A DNA stretch of 27,964 nucleotides from CAZSAA01 sp964604915. Its GTDB lineage: Bacteria; Patescibacteriota; Patescibacteriia; Patescibacteriales; UBA12465. The stretch spans positions 1 through 27,964 of the forward strand of contig CAZSAA010000008.1 in assembly GCA_964604915.1 (NCBI GenBank), written 5' to 3'. The number at the start of each line of letters is the position of its first letter. The first letter of the stretch is position 1. The translations under genes were made by a program, and so were the position numbers. Below the pieces are notes generated by a model, which ran no database searches, was not told where the DNA came from, and was given only the letters and a program-made list of their open reading frames with translations. This document shows positions 15,209 through 23,021 of the stretch, piece by piece.

Positions 15209-15631
15209 ATGTTGAGGATGGCTCAAAAGATCCATGGTGAACAGGAAAAGTTCGTCGAGAAGAAGCTTCAGGAAGTAATGCGAGATGAACTGGAATTCAG
15301 TCTCGTAAAAAGGGAGTTAAACGCCTACACGGAGAGTGAACTTTGGTTGATACACCGAATGTTCATGGCTCATGCAGCGCCGATTATTCAAAAAGAGCGG
15401 CAAGATCACTATCAGCGGGTACAATTGTATCAGGAAGAGCTAGGAGACTTAAAAAAAATGAAGTCCTTGCTATGCCATTCCAGTGCAGAAAGAGTCTTGC
15501 GAGCAATCAGATTTCTGAAGCTCCTTCGCTTCCTGAGCGGAAACGAAGCGCTACGGACGAATCCTGCTAAGCCCCCGGCAAAAGAACAAAAAGCTTCCTA
15601 CCTGCCCGTGCTGTTAGTCACTGGCGGCTAG
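15209..15631 (+). CDS. Hypothetical protein, 140 aa
   Basis: No family recognised. The protein is mostly helical and charged: a Lys/Glu-rich N-terminal part (HGEQEKFVEKKLQEVMRDEL), a second helix region (ESELWLIHRMFMAHAAPIIQKERQ), then a basic stretch (ERVLRAIRFLKLLRF) and a short flexible, proline-rich tail. No signal peptide, no clear transmembrane helix. Expression signals are unusually good: a TTGACC/TAGTAT promoter, the ribosome binding site AAGGAGGGG 2-6 nt before the ATG, and a near-perfect terminator. It is a single-gene unit divergent from the large envelope operon. Confidence 0.75.
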   Translation: MLRMAQKIHGEQEKFVEKKLQEVMRDELEFSLVKRELNAYTESELWLIHRMFMAHAAPIIQKERQDHYQRVQLYQEELGDLKKMKSLLCHSSAERVLRAIRFLKLLRFLSGNEALRTNPAKPPAKEQKASYLPVLLVTGG

Positions 15632-15643
15632 GAAGAAAAGGGC

Positions 15644-15677
15644 GGAGGCATGTTAAGCAACATGCCTCCTTTTTTTT
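15644..15677 (+). terminator. Terminator of the 140-aa gene
   Basis: Perfect 11-bp stem GGAGGCATGTT/AACATGCCTCC with an AAGC loop, followed by T8. Confidence 0.95.
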
Positions 15678-15686
15678 ATTCATTCA

Positions 15687-15715
15687 TTTGACACTGGCTG
15701 ATAAAAATATTAATA
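15687..15715 (+). promoter_or_regulatory. Promoter of the 155-aa gene
   Basis: Consensus -35 TTGACA (15687-15692), 17-nt spacer, TAATAT (15710-15715), only 9 nt after the T-tract of the previous terminator. Confidence 0.88.
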
Positions 15716-15766
15716 TGGCAATCTGTTCATTAACCCAATAAACCCCGGCTAAGGAGGGCCGGTCTT

Positions 15767-16234
15767 ATGCAAATTACTCAGCATTTCGTCACTCAATTAT
15801 TGGATTCGCCCAAAGACCAGGAAAAACGGATAAGGAGTTTGAGCCTCGAAGAACTTGGCGAACTCGTCCGCACTATGAGACAACTGGCAAAGGACGACAA
15901 GCGCCTATCGCGCCTGTTATCATACGCCCGCCGCGTACAGAAAAAGAAGCAGGAAGAGGCAGATAGAATCAACCGTCCTGCCGCCGAGAAGATCGTATAT
16001 CGATCAGTTAACCCAAGGTTAGAGATCGATAGCATGACTCTGGCTAAATTGGGAAATTTCATCAACATCCTCGGGAGAATGGGTGACGAAGAAAAGGTCG
16101 TTCATCTTCTTACCTACGCCAAACAAATATGGACGGCGAAAAAAGGAGAGAATGAAAAGCTGAAAGAGCAAAAGCTCTGGCAGCATAATAAAAAACAAAG
16201 GGACGCGAAAACTAAGATGGCGCTTTCCTTTTAA
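15767..16234 (+). CDS. Hypothetical helical protein with an internal duplication, 155 aa
   Basis: Family not recognised. Two copies of a roughly 40-aa helical unit are visible: residues about 26-65 (LEELGELVRTMRQLAKDD, then LSRLLSYARRVQKKKQEE) and about 89-128 (LAKLGNFINILGRMGDEE, then VVHLLTYAKQIWTAKKGE). Shared positions are [ST]L-x2-LG, R-x3-D, LL[ST]YA[KR] and KK-x-E. The C-terminus is Lys/Gln-rich and probably unstructured. No export signal. A consensus promoter, an AAGGAGGG ribosome binding site 9 nt before the ATG and a strong terminator frame it, so it should be well expressed on its own. Confidence 0.78.
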   Translation: MQITQHFVTQLLDSPKDQEKRIRSLSLEELGELVRTMRQLAKDDKRLSRLLSYARRVQKKKQEEADRINRPAAEKIVYRSVNPRLEIDSMTLAKLGNFINILGRMGDEEKVVHLLTYAKQIWTAKKGENEKLKEQKLWQHNKKQRDAKTKMALSF

Positions 16235-16240
16235 AAATCA

Positions 16241-16272
16241 GTCCGGCTCAAACGAAGAGCCGGACTTTTTTT
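16241..16272 (+). terminator. Terminator of the 155-aa gene
   Basis: GTCCGGCTC/GAGCCGGAC stem around a 7-nt loop, followed by T7. On the minus strand it is followed by TGATTTTT, so it may also stop the convergent Clp-like transcript ending at 16300. Confidence 0.92.
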
Positions 16273-16299
16273 ATTTTCTCTTATTACACAGTTACACGC

Positions 16300-18927
16300 C
16301 TAAAGCGATCGACCCTTCTCCACCTTGACCGCTCCTTGACTATCTATCAGCACCGTATCCCGCCGCTTTATCTCCCCGCCAAGCATCTTAGCCGCTACGA
16401 TGTCCTCCACCCTTTCTTGGAGAAGTCTCCTCAGGGGGCGAGCACCAAACTTCGGATCATAGCCGGCTTGGGCAAGGACGGATACGCCCTGCTTGTCTGC
16501 CTTGAACCCTATTCCCTTCTCTTCCAAATTCTTCCTTATCTTCTTCAGCATCAATACCCCGATCTGGAAGATATTGTCCTGGGTAAGGGGGGCGAAGACG
16601 ATGATGCCGTCGAAACGGTTAATCAGTTCCGGCCGCATGAACTTATTGAGCTGGTTGTCTACCAGTTCCTGCCTTATCTCCGACAAAGGTACGTCTGCCT
16701 TTATCTTCTCCTGGATCATCACGGCGCCGATGTTAGAAGTGGCGATAATGATCGATTCGCTAAATGAAATAGTCCGACCTTGCCCGTCAGTGAGACGGCC
16801 ATCGTCGAGAATCTGGAGGAACAGATTAAGGATATCCGGGTGGGCCTTTTCAACCTCGTCCAAGAGGATGAGAGCGAACGGTTTCTTTCGCACTGATTCC
16901 GTGAGATAGCCGAGTGTGCCCTGCTCGTCGCCGATCATCTTCTTTACGCTATCGGCATATTGGTATTCGCTCATGTCGATACGGATCATGTATTCCTCGC
17001 TGCCGAAATATACTTCCGAAACGGTCTTGGCCAACTCGGTCTTGCCGACGCCGGTCGGACCGAGGAATAGGAAGCTAGCGATAGGGCGCTTGGAATCTTT
17101 GAGGGCGACGCGGGCACGACGCAAGCTGTTAGCTACCGCGTTGACCGCTTCTTTCTGCCCGACCATACGCTCGGCCAGACGTTCTTCCAAATGGAGCAGT
17201 TTCTCTCCTTCGCTCTCGGATACCTTGCCGGCCGGAATACCAGTCATCTCTTCTATAGCCTTGGCTACATGCTCGCCAGAACAAGCCGACGATTTGCCTG
17301 ACCTCTCCTTAGCCGCGAAAGAAGCGGCTTTTTCTAATAGGATTATCGCCTTTTCCGGCAGACTCTTATCATGTATGTAACGATCCGACAGTTCCACCGC
17401 CTTCTCCAGGGCGCTGTATACGAAGTATATGCCATAGCGGTTCTCCAGCCAGCCCGCCTTGCTCTCTAAGATCCGGATAGCTTCATTCTCGCTCGGCTCT
17501 TCCACTCCGATAGTAGTCATTATCTGGCCAAGCGCCTTATTCTCAATATAGCGGGAATAGTTTTCCGTAGTAGCGGTAGCGACGCAGAAGACGTTGCCAT
17601 TATGCAGGGCTTCAGATAATACTTCCGATAGATCTAAACTTTCCGCGCTACCGGCAGAAACGCCAATCATATTCTCGATGTTGGATATATAAAGGACGAC
17701 ATTGCCGGAACGGCTAGCCTCACTGATACAAGAGAGCAGCCGTTCCTGGGCCTGAGCGGCGCTAGCGCCGCCGACGATAGAGGGTACATCGATCTCCACC
17801 AAGCGCCGATCATTGAGGATGTCAGGCACCTTTTCCTGGACCATGAGTTGGGCCAAGCCGGAAATGATAGTCTTCTTACCGACGCCCGGTTGTCCGACTA
17901 GCAATATGCCATAGTGTCCGCTGCCAAAGGATTCGAAAATGGAACCAAGCTCTTCCTGGCGACCGACGCAGAAATCAAGCCGGCCATATTTGGCCGCTAA
18001 AGTAAGGTCACGGGAAAAATGATCTAGGGTGGGGGTGGCGATGGCCGTATAGGCGCGATTCATGCCGCTTGAGGGTTTAAGGAGCGATAGTTTGTGATAG
18101 CTGCTCAGGCTATCGCGCATCCGGTCATTGACGCGGAGCCACTCTATCGCATTGCCCAGCTTATCATCATCTATCTCCAGGTCATATAATATCTCCTCTA
18201 GCACGTCTTCCGAAGCGATGCAGGCGGAAAGCAGGTCAAAACAATCCAGGCTTTTGGCATCCCGCCTCAGGGCGGGCAAGATCCGGCTTTCGCAGGCCTT
18301 GGCCGTTTCGGGCAACAAGACGGTGCGGCCACCATATTCCTTGGGATCGTTAGACACCATATGCCGGTCCAACTTCTCAATTAAATTGCTGCCCTTGATA
18401 TCCAGCCGGACGAAAAGCAGTTGTATGGCCTTGTCCCTCAGCAGGGCGCGGAAGATATGGATAGGATGGATATGATCCTGCTTGAGCCGGGAGGCGAGCA
18501 GATAGGCTTCCTCGAGGACTAACAAAGCGCTGCGAGAAAATATCTCCGGGAAGGAGAAATGGAGCCGCCTATGCTGTCCCAACCGCTTATCAATCTGCCG
18601 GTAATCGAAAGCTTGCCGTATCTGCCGTTGACGGGAGGTGCGATACACGAGGAACAAGTCGAAAAGGATGGAAATGAAAAACCAGAGAACCAGAGGATGT
18701 TGGTATTGCCAGAACCAGATCAGACGATATGGGGCGGCGATAAACATCTCCCGATTGATAAACAGCCATAGACCTAAGGAAATAAGCCCGGATATACCTA
18801 GCAAGAAAGCGATAACATCCACTACCTTGCTCATCGCTTCGTCTAAACGGCGTGAAAATATCCCACTCCTAGATAGGAAAGGGCGCCAATCCGCTTTGAT
18901 CTTGATATCGATACTTCCCTCAGCCAT
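16300..18927 (-). CDS. Membrane-anchored Clp/Hsp100-like ATPase with inactive first AAA module
   Basis: 875 aa. Two hydrophobic helices (about 36-57 and 77-96) come first, then a Clp-N-like helical region (about 130-265), AAA module 1 (about 320-500) and AAA module 2 (about 585-875). Module 2 is intact for ATP use: GPTGVGKT (623-630), LILLDEVEKAH (Walker B), ATSN (sensor 1), RPELINRF and GARPLRRL. Module 1 keeps GQPGVGKK (345-352) but Walker B reads VLYISNIEN (no Asp-Glu), and the LERRF Arg fingers are replaced by ALGQIM. The aromatic pore loops of both modules are missing or shortened (GDEQGTLGY where GSPPGYVG is usual). A membrane remodeller or motor without classic threading is plausible. 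Its ATG overlaps the 122-aa gene by 8 nt. Confidence 0.9.
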   Translation of the reverse strand: MAEGSIDIKIKADWRPFLSRSGIFSRRLDEAMSKVVDVIAFLLGISGLISLGLWLFINREMFIAAPYRLIWFWQYQHPLVLWFFISILFDLFLVYRTSRQRQIRQAFDYRQIDKRLGQHRRLHFSFPEIFSRSALLVLEEAYLLASRLKQDHIHPIHIFRALLRDKAIQLLFVRLDIKGSNLIEKLDRHMVSNDPKEYGGRTVLLPETAKACESRILPALRRDAKSLDCFDLLSACIASEDVLEEILYDLEIDDDKLGNAIEWLRVNDRMRDSLSSYHKLSLLKPSSGMNRAYTAIATPTLDHFSRDLTLAAKYGRLDFCVGRQEELGSIFESFGSGHYGILLVGQPGVGKKTIISGLAQLMVQEKVPDILNDRRLVEIDVPSIVGGASAAQAQERLLSCISEASRSGNVVLYISNIENMIGVSAGSAESLDLSEVLSEALHNGNVFCVATATTENYSRYIENKALGQIMTTIGVEEPSENEAIRILESKAGWLENRYGIYFVYSALEKAVELSDRYIHDKSLPEKAIILLEKAASFAAKERSGKSSACSGEHVAKAIEEMTGIPAGKVSESEGEKLLHLEERLAERMVGQKEAVNAVANSLRRARVALKDSKRPIASFLFLGPTGVGKTELAKTVSEVYFGSEEYMIRIDMSEYQYADSVKKMIGDEQGTLGYLTESVRKKPFALILLDEVEKAHPDILNLFLQILDDGRLTDGQGRTISFSESIIIATSNIGAVMIQEKIKADVPLSEIRQELVDNQLNKFMRPELINRFDGIIVFAPLTQDNIFQIGVLMLKKIRKNLEEKGIGFKADKQGVSVLAQAGYDPKFGARPLRRLLQERVEDIVAAKMLGGEIKRRDTVLIDSQGAVKVEKGRSL

Positions 18928-19288
18928 ATAATTGCCAATATATCGCCGCCAGCACGGCTAGCGGCAACGCAAACCAGAGCGCTATCGCCAACAAAGAAAG
19001 CGCGGCCAGAACAACAGAGGCTAAGCCGCGCACTATTATCTGCACTAGACGGATGAAGAAACTGATGACTCGTCCAGCGAAATCGCGCTGGCCGTACATA
19101 GGTACGAAAATATTCCGGAGCCATACGCCGGCACCGATCGAGCGAGATTGCCCTTGCAGCCAAGCTAAGGTTCCGCGGACGAAAGCCGCGAATCCCTTGG
19201 TATACCACCACAAAGGGAAATAGGCGACCTTGGCGGCCGTCTTGATGAGAGAGGATATTAACAGAGGGAGGAAGTATGAGCGAGACAT
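18920..19288 (-). CDS. Small membrane protein coupled to the Clp-like ATPase
   Basis: 122 aa; family not recognised. The N-terminal half is aromatic and basic (SSLIKTAAKVAYFPLWWYTK) and looks amphipathic, and the C-terminal third is strongly hydrophobic (about residues 73-120), enough for two transmembrane helices. Its stop overlaps the ATG of the Clp-like ATPase by 8 nt, so the two are translationally coupled and probably act as a membrane complex. Transcription starts from the promoter at 19304-19332. Confidence 0.75.
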   Translation of the reverse strand: MSRSYFLPLLISSLIKTAAKVAYFPLWWYTKGFAAFVRGTLAWLQGQSRSIGAGVWLRNIFVPMYGQRDFAGRVISFFIRLVQIIVRGLASVVLAALSLLAIALWFALPLAVLAAIYWQLYG

Positions 19289-19303
19289 ATCTTTATATCT
19301 GAA

Positions 19304-19332
19304 ATTATATCATGCTTTACTAGGACGAACAA
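19304..19332 (-). promoter_or_regulatory. Promoter of the small membrane protein/Clp-like operon
   Basis: Minus strand: TTGTTC (19327-19332), 17-nt spacer, TATAAT (19304-19309), ending 15 nt before the ATG at 19288. Confidence 0.75.
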
Positions 19333-19334
19333 AC

Positions 19335-19362
19335 AAAAAAGGGAAGATTGCTCTCCCCTTTT
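19335..19362 (-). terminator. Terminator of the gapped unknown gene
   Basis: Minus-strand AAAAGGGGAGA pairs with TCTTCCCTTTT around GCAA (one G-U), running into T6. It lies 27 nt past the stop at 19389 and immediately upstream of the next promoter. Confidence 0.85.
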
Positions 19363-19388
19363 GATTTTTTCAGGCCATCCCGGGCCTA

Positions 19389-19975
19389 CTAATGTACAGA
19401 AATCTCAGCTTTGCCGATACCGGTTAGGCTCTCGGCAACCAGGTTGCGCATCTTCTCGGGTTGAATAACCTCGAGGATGACGCCACCCCCATTGGAGCGG
19501 ATTACCTGCGGCCATTTTTCGCCGACCGCATAGAGAGTGAGGGCGAGAAGCAGATCGCTTATCATCGCACNNNNNNNNNNNNNNNNNNNNNNNNNNNNNN
19601 NNNNNNNNNNNNNNNNNNNNNNNNNNNNNNNNNNNNNNNNNNNNNNNNNNNNNNNNNNNNNNNNNNNNNNCTGACCTGCTGGTAAAAAGCAGGGACGTCT
19701 ACCCAGCTCTTTATCTCCCCCGCTTCGATAAGCGCTACCTTAGGGAATTTCCCCAGGCCAGAAAAGGCTGACATCAGCGATATCGCTGAAGCCGGATCAT
19801 CCGGTAGGACGACGTGGTCGCAACGCTGGAACCATTTGGCGTGCTTGCTCAAATGTTCCTGAACAACTTTTTTGAACGAATCCTTGCCCTTAAATACGAA
19901 GGGCGCATTAAGGAATCCTGGCGCGACCATGTCGGCATTCAAATTCAGGACTTCCGTTAAATTCAAAAATTTCAT
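19389..19975 (-). CDS. Hypothetical protein interrupted by an assembly gap
   Basis: The N-terminal part (19975 to 19671, about 101 aa, starting MKFLNLTEVLNLNADMVAPG) and a C-terminal part (about 59 aa up to the TAG at 19389-19391, ending LTGIGKAEISVH) lie either side of 100 N. I read the C-terminal piece in the frame that stays open to the gap. The two parts cannot share a frame if the gap is exactly 100 nt, so the true gap length differs. The sequence alternates strands and helices (VVLPDDPASAISLMSAFSGLG, in two pieces, and FPKVALIEAGEIKSW) and looks soluble. Family unknown. It has an AAGGAGG ribosome binding site, a good promoter and a terminator. Joining the pieces is inference. Confidence 0.6.
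19571..19670. other. Assembly gap, 100 N
   Basis: Exactly 100 unknown bases, the conventional placeholder for a scaffold join of unknown length. It falls inside a coding region. Confidence 0.98.
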
Positions 19976-20021
19976 TTTTACCTCCTTTTTAAAATTTAAA
20001 ATTAATATAAAAATTAAATAA

Positions 20022-20075
20022 CTGATAAAGGGATGGAACAGAGGCCATTTGGCCGCTCTTCCATCCCGCTATCAG
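20022..20075 (-). promoter_or_regulatory. Long hairpin in the leader of the gapped gene
   Basis: A 54-nt imperfect hairpin: CTGATA/TATCAG, then GGGATGGAA/TTCCATCCC, AG/CT and GGCC/GGCC around a 4-nt loop, with small internal mismatches. It lies in the roughly 137-nt leader predicted from the promoter at 20119-20147, 46 nt before the start codon and not covering the ribosome binding site. No tight T-run follows it, so it looks more like a stability or regulatory element than a terminator. Confidence 0.65.
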
Positions 20076-20095
20076 CTTCTTTTGGAGGCTTTCAT
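20072..20095 (-). CDS. Possible 7-codon leader peptide
   Basis: ATG AAA GCC TCC AAA AGA AGC TGA encodes MKASKRS in the leader; its stop overlaps the 5' base of the long hairpin. A translating ribosome would open that base. The upstream ribosome binding site is weak (GGAA), so this may be chance. Confidence 0.25.
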   Translation of the reverse strand: MKASKRS

Positions 20096-20118
20096 GTCAA
20101 AGTTCCATCAATTTGGAC

Positions 20119-20147
20119 ACTATAGAATATAATGACCGATAAGTCAA
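20119..20147 (-). promoter_or_regulatory. Promoter of the gapped unknown gene
   Basis: Minus strand: TTGACT (20142-20147), 17-nt spacer, TATAGT (20119-20124). It is divergent from the clpB promoter. Confidence 0.8.
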
Positions 20148-20212
20148 GGAAGATTCTTCGATAATACCCACTATACTGATAAAAATGAACCTATTCCGCG
20201 TATAAATGTATA

Positions 20213-20241
20213 TTGACACCCATACCGATATAAGCTATCAT
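20213..20241 (+). promoter_or_regulatory. clpB promoter
   Basis: Consensus -35 TTGACA (20213-20218), 17-nt spacer, TATCAT (20236-20241). Transcription should start near 20248, inside the CIRCE element. Confidence 0.88.
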
Positions 20242-20245
20242 ATTT

Positions 20246-20272
20246 TTAGCACTCATAATACTAGACTGCTAA
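20246..20272 (+). promoter_or_regulatory. CIRCE operator (HrcA binding site)
   Basis: TTAGCACTC-N9-GACTGCTAA differs from the CIRCE consensus TTAGCACTC-N9-GAGTGCTAA at one base. It covers the predicted transcription start of clpB, so HrcA should repress clpB until heat or folding stress. hrcA itself is not in this window. Confidence 0.92.
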
Positions 20273-20286
20273 CAATTCAAACTATT

Positions 20287-22920
20287 ATGTTCAATAAATT
20301 TACCGATAAGTCCCAGGAAGCGATCATCAATTCCCAGATCATCGCCGCCAATAACGGACAACCCAATATCGAAGCGATCCACATCCTGCTTTCCCTGCTC
20401 CAGCAGAACGAAAGCATGGTGATCGCTATCTTGGAAAAGCTCGATATAGATATCGATTCCCTGGAAGACCAAGTGCAGCGCGCCATCGGCCTGCTGCCGA
20501 AGATAAAGATAAACGTGCAGGACGGCCCCATCCAATCCGTTTCCGGCACTAACGAGACCGCCATGGTCCTCGATCGTTCGCTCAAGGAAGCCGACGGCAT
20601 GGGCGAAGAATTCATCTCCACCGAGCACATCCTGCTCGCTCTAGTAGGGGTCGCCTCCCAAGCCCAGGCTATCCTCCTGAAGAACAGGGTAGAGTACAAG
20701 CCGGTCAAAGATGTCCTGGAAGAATTACGCAAGGAAACGCCAGCCGGACAAGAAAGCGCAGATAAGAGCCTACGCGCCGTTTCTAAATTCACTACCAATC
20801 TCACCGAGCTCGCTCGCCAGGAAAAACTCGACCCGGTCATCGGCCGCGACATGGAAATACGCCGCATCATGCAGATACTCCTGCGTCGCACTAAGAATAA
20901 TCCCGTGCTCATCGGCGAACCCGGCACGGGCAAGACCGCCATTGTCGAAGGTCTGGCCCAGCGTATCGTTTCCGGCGACGTGCCGGAAAATCTCATGAAC
21001 AAAGAAGTCGTCACGCTCGACCTCGGCTCGATGATTGCTGGGGCCAAGTTCCGCGGCGAATTTGAAGACCGTCTCAAGGCCGTGCTCAAAGAAATCCAAT
21101 CGCAGAACGGCAAATATATCATGTTCATCGATGAACTCCATACCCTAATCGGTGCTGGCGCCAGCGATGGGGCGATGGACGCTTCCAATATGCTCAAGCC
21201 CGCGCTCGCCCGCGGCGAATTGCGTACCATCGGCGCCACTACCACCAAGGAATATCAGAAATACATTGAGAAGGATGCCGCGCTCGAGCGTCGCTTCCAG
21301 CCGATAATGGTCAACGAACCGAGCTTGGAAGACACTGTAGACATGCTCCGCGGCCTCAAGGCCAAATATGAAGTCCACCATGGCGTCCGAATTACCGATG
21401 ATGCCGTTATCGCCGCCGCCAAGCTGTCCGACCGCTATATCAGTGACCGCTTCCTGCCGGATAAGGCGGTCGACCTGATCGATGAAGCCACCTCTTCCCT
21501 GCGCATGGAAATCGATTCTATGCCCGAAGAACTGGATCAGCTAAAACGCAAAATCCGGCAACTGGAGATAAACAAGGCCGGGCTCCTCTCGCAAGATAAA
21601 CGCTCGGCCAAGCTGCGCGATATCAACCAGGAACTGGCCCGCCTCAAGGAAGAAGCTAATCAGCTCGAACTGCATTGGAATAATGAGAAAGAGATAATTG
21701 CCCAGATCCGCGAAGCCAAGAAGCAGGTCGATAGTCTCAAGTCGAAAGCGGAAATCGCCCAGCGCCGCGGCGATGATCTAGCCGAAGTAGCTAAGATCCG
21801 ATACGGACTCATTCCCGAACTCGAGAAGAAGATAACGGACCTACAAGACGAACTGATACGCATCCAGAAGCGCGGCCAGCGCATCCTCAAGGAAGAGATC
21901 GGCGAAGAGGATATTGCCAAAGTAGTATCCCGCTGGACCGGCATCCCGCTCCAAAAGATGTTACGCGATGAGATAAAGAAGCTCAGCGAAGCGGAAAAGG
22001 AACTCAAAAAGGAGGTAGTCGGCCAGGACGAAGCGATAGGGGTGATAGCCAGCGCTATCCGCCGCTCTCGCGCCGGTATCAGCGAAGAGAAGAAGCCAAT
22101 CGGCTCCTTCCTCTTCGTCGGCCCAACCGGCGTCGGCAAGACCGAGCTAGCTAAGACCCTGAGCCGTTTCATGTTCGACCATGAGAATGCCCTCATCCGC
22201 CTGGATATGAGTGAATACATGGAAAAGCACTCGGTGGCCAAGCTCATCGGCTCGCCGCCAGGATACATCGGCCATGAAGACGGCGGCCAACTTACCGAAA
22301 AGATCCGCCGCCATCCATACAGCGTCGTATTGTTCGATGAGATTGAAAAAGCCCATCCGGACATCTTCAACATGCTCTTGCAGATTCTCGACGACGGCCG
22401 CCTGACCGATTCCAAAGGGCGCATGGTCAATTTCAAGAATACGATCATCATCATGACCTCGAACCTCGGCAACGAAGTGATCAAGAAATATACCATCGGC
22501 TTCACTGCCGGCGAAGAGAATGCCCAGAGCAAGTTCCGCGAGGAGGAGATGAAGGACAAAATAGATAAAATCTTGAAAGATCACTTCAAACTAGAGTTTC
22601 TCAATCGTATCGACGAGATCGTCCTCTTCAAGAGCCTATCCAAGGAATCGCTCGAGCGGATAGTCGACCTAGAATTAGAGAAGGTCGCTTCACGCCTAGG
22701 CAACCAAGATATCACCATCAATGTGAGCGCTAAAGTCAAGAAGATGCTAGCGGAAAAGGGCTATGATCCCACCTACGGCGCCCGCCCGCTCAAACGCATC
22801 ATCCAGACTCTCGTACTTGACGAACTCGCTTCAGAAATCATCGCTGGCAAAGTCAGTCGCGGCGACAAGGTCAAGTTGGAAGTGGGAGAGAAGGATAAAA
22901 TAGTGATGAAAGTAGCCTAA
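20287..22920 (+). CDS. clpB: ClpB disaggregase (Hsp100)
   Basis: ClpB pulls proteins out of aggregates together with DnaK. The 877-aa protein has a Clp-N domain (about 1-150), AAA1 with GEPGTGKT (210-217), FIDELH and a GAKFRGEFEDR pore loop, a coiled-coil middle domain (about 410-530, many K/E/L heptads), and AAA2 with GPTGVGKT (612-619), VVLFDEIEKAH, the intact GSPPGYIG pore loop and GARPLKR. The middle domain marks it as ClpB, not ClpC. The frame runs up to 20206 but that part contains the promoter and CIRCE; the family begins at MFNKFTDKSQ, so 20287 is the start. The promoter and CIRCE indicate HrcA-controlled heat-shock expression. Confidence 0.96.
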   Translation: MFNKFTDKSQEAIINSQIIAANNGQPNIEAIHILLSLLQQNESMVIAILEKLDIDIDSLEDQVQRAIGLLPKIKINVQDGPIQSVSGTNETAMVLDRSLKEADGMGEEFISTEHILLALVGVASQAQAILLKNRVEYKPVKDVLEELRKETPAGQESADKSLRAVSKFTTNLTELARQEKLDPVIGRDMEIRRIMQILLRRTKNNPVLIGEPGTGKTAIVEGLAQRIVSGDVPENLMNKEVVTLDLGSMIAGAKFRGEFEDRLKAVLKEIQSQNGKYIMFIDELHTLIGAGASDGAMDASNMLKPALARGELRTIGATTTKEYQKYIEKDAALERRFQPIMVNEPSLEDTVDMLRGLKAKYEVHHGVRITDDAVIAAAKLSDRYISDRFLPDKAVDLIDEATSSLRMEIDSMPEELDQLKRKIRQLEINKAGLLSQDKRSAKLRDINQELARLKEEANQLELHWNNEKEIIAQIREAKKQVDSLKSKAEIAQRRGDDLAEVAKIRYGLIPELEKKITDLQDELIRIQKRGQRILKEEIGEEDIAKVVSRWTGIPLQKMLRDEIKKLSEAEKELKKEVVGQDEAIGVIASAIRRSRAGISEEKKPIGSFLFVGPTGVGKTELAKTLSRFMFDHENALIRLDMSEYMEKHSVAKLIGSPPGYIGHEDGGQLTEKIRRHPYSVVLFDEIEKAHPDIFNMLLQILDDGRLTDSKGRMVNFKNTIIIMTSNLGNEVIKKYTIGFTAGEENAQSKFREEEMKDKIDKILKDHFKLEFLNRIDEIVLFKSLSKESLERIVDLELEKVASRLGNQDITINVSAKVKKMLAEKGYDPTYGARPLKRIIQTLVLDELASEIIAGKVSRGDKVKLEVGEKDKIVMKVA

Positions 22921-22929
22921 CATAAAAGA

Positions 22930-22961
22930 AAAGGCCGTTTACAGCAAACGGCCTTTCTTTT
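22930..22961 (+). terminator. clpB terminator
   Basis: AAAGGCCGTTT/AAACGGCCTTT, a perfect 11-bp stem with an ACAGC loop, followed by CTTTT. Confidence 0.88.
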
Positions 22962-22967
22962 GGCCTT

Positions 22968-22996
22968 TTGCTTGGCGGCAAGAAGTATATTATAAT
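22968..22996 (+). promoter_or_regulatory. Promoter of the secreted repeat protein
   Basis: TTGCTT (22968-22973), 17-nt spacer, TATAAT (22991-22996), ending 25 nt before the ATG at 23022. Confidence 0.7.
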
Positions 22997-23021
22997 AGTT
23001 AAGTCACATTAACCCTTTATT

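Noticed and set aside
20206..20286. N-terminal extension of ClpB
   Set aside because: Contains the promoter and CIRCE element and does not match the family start.
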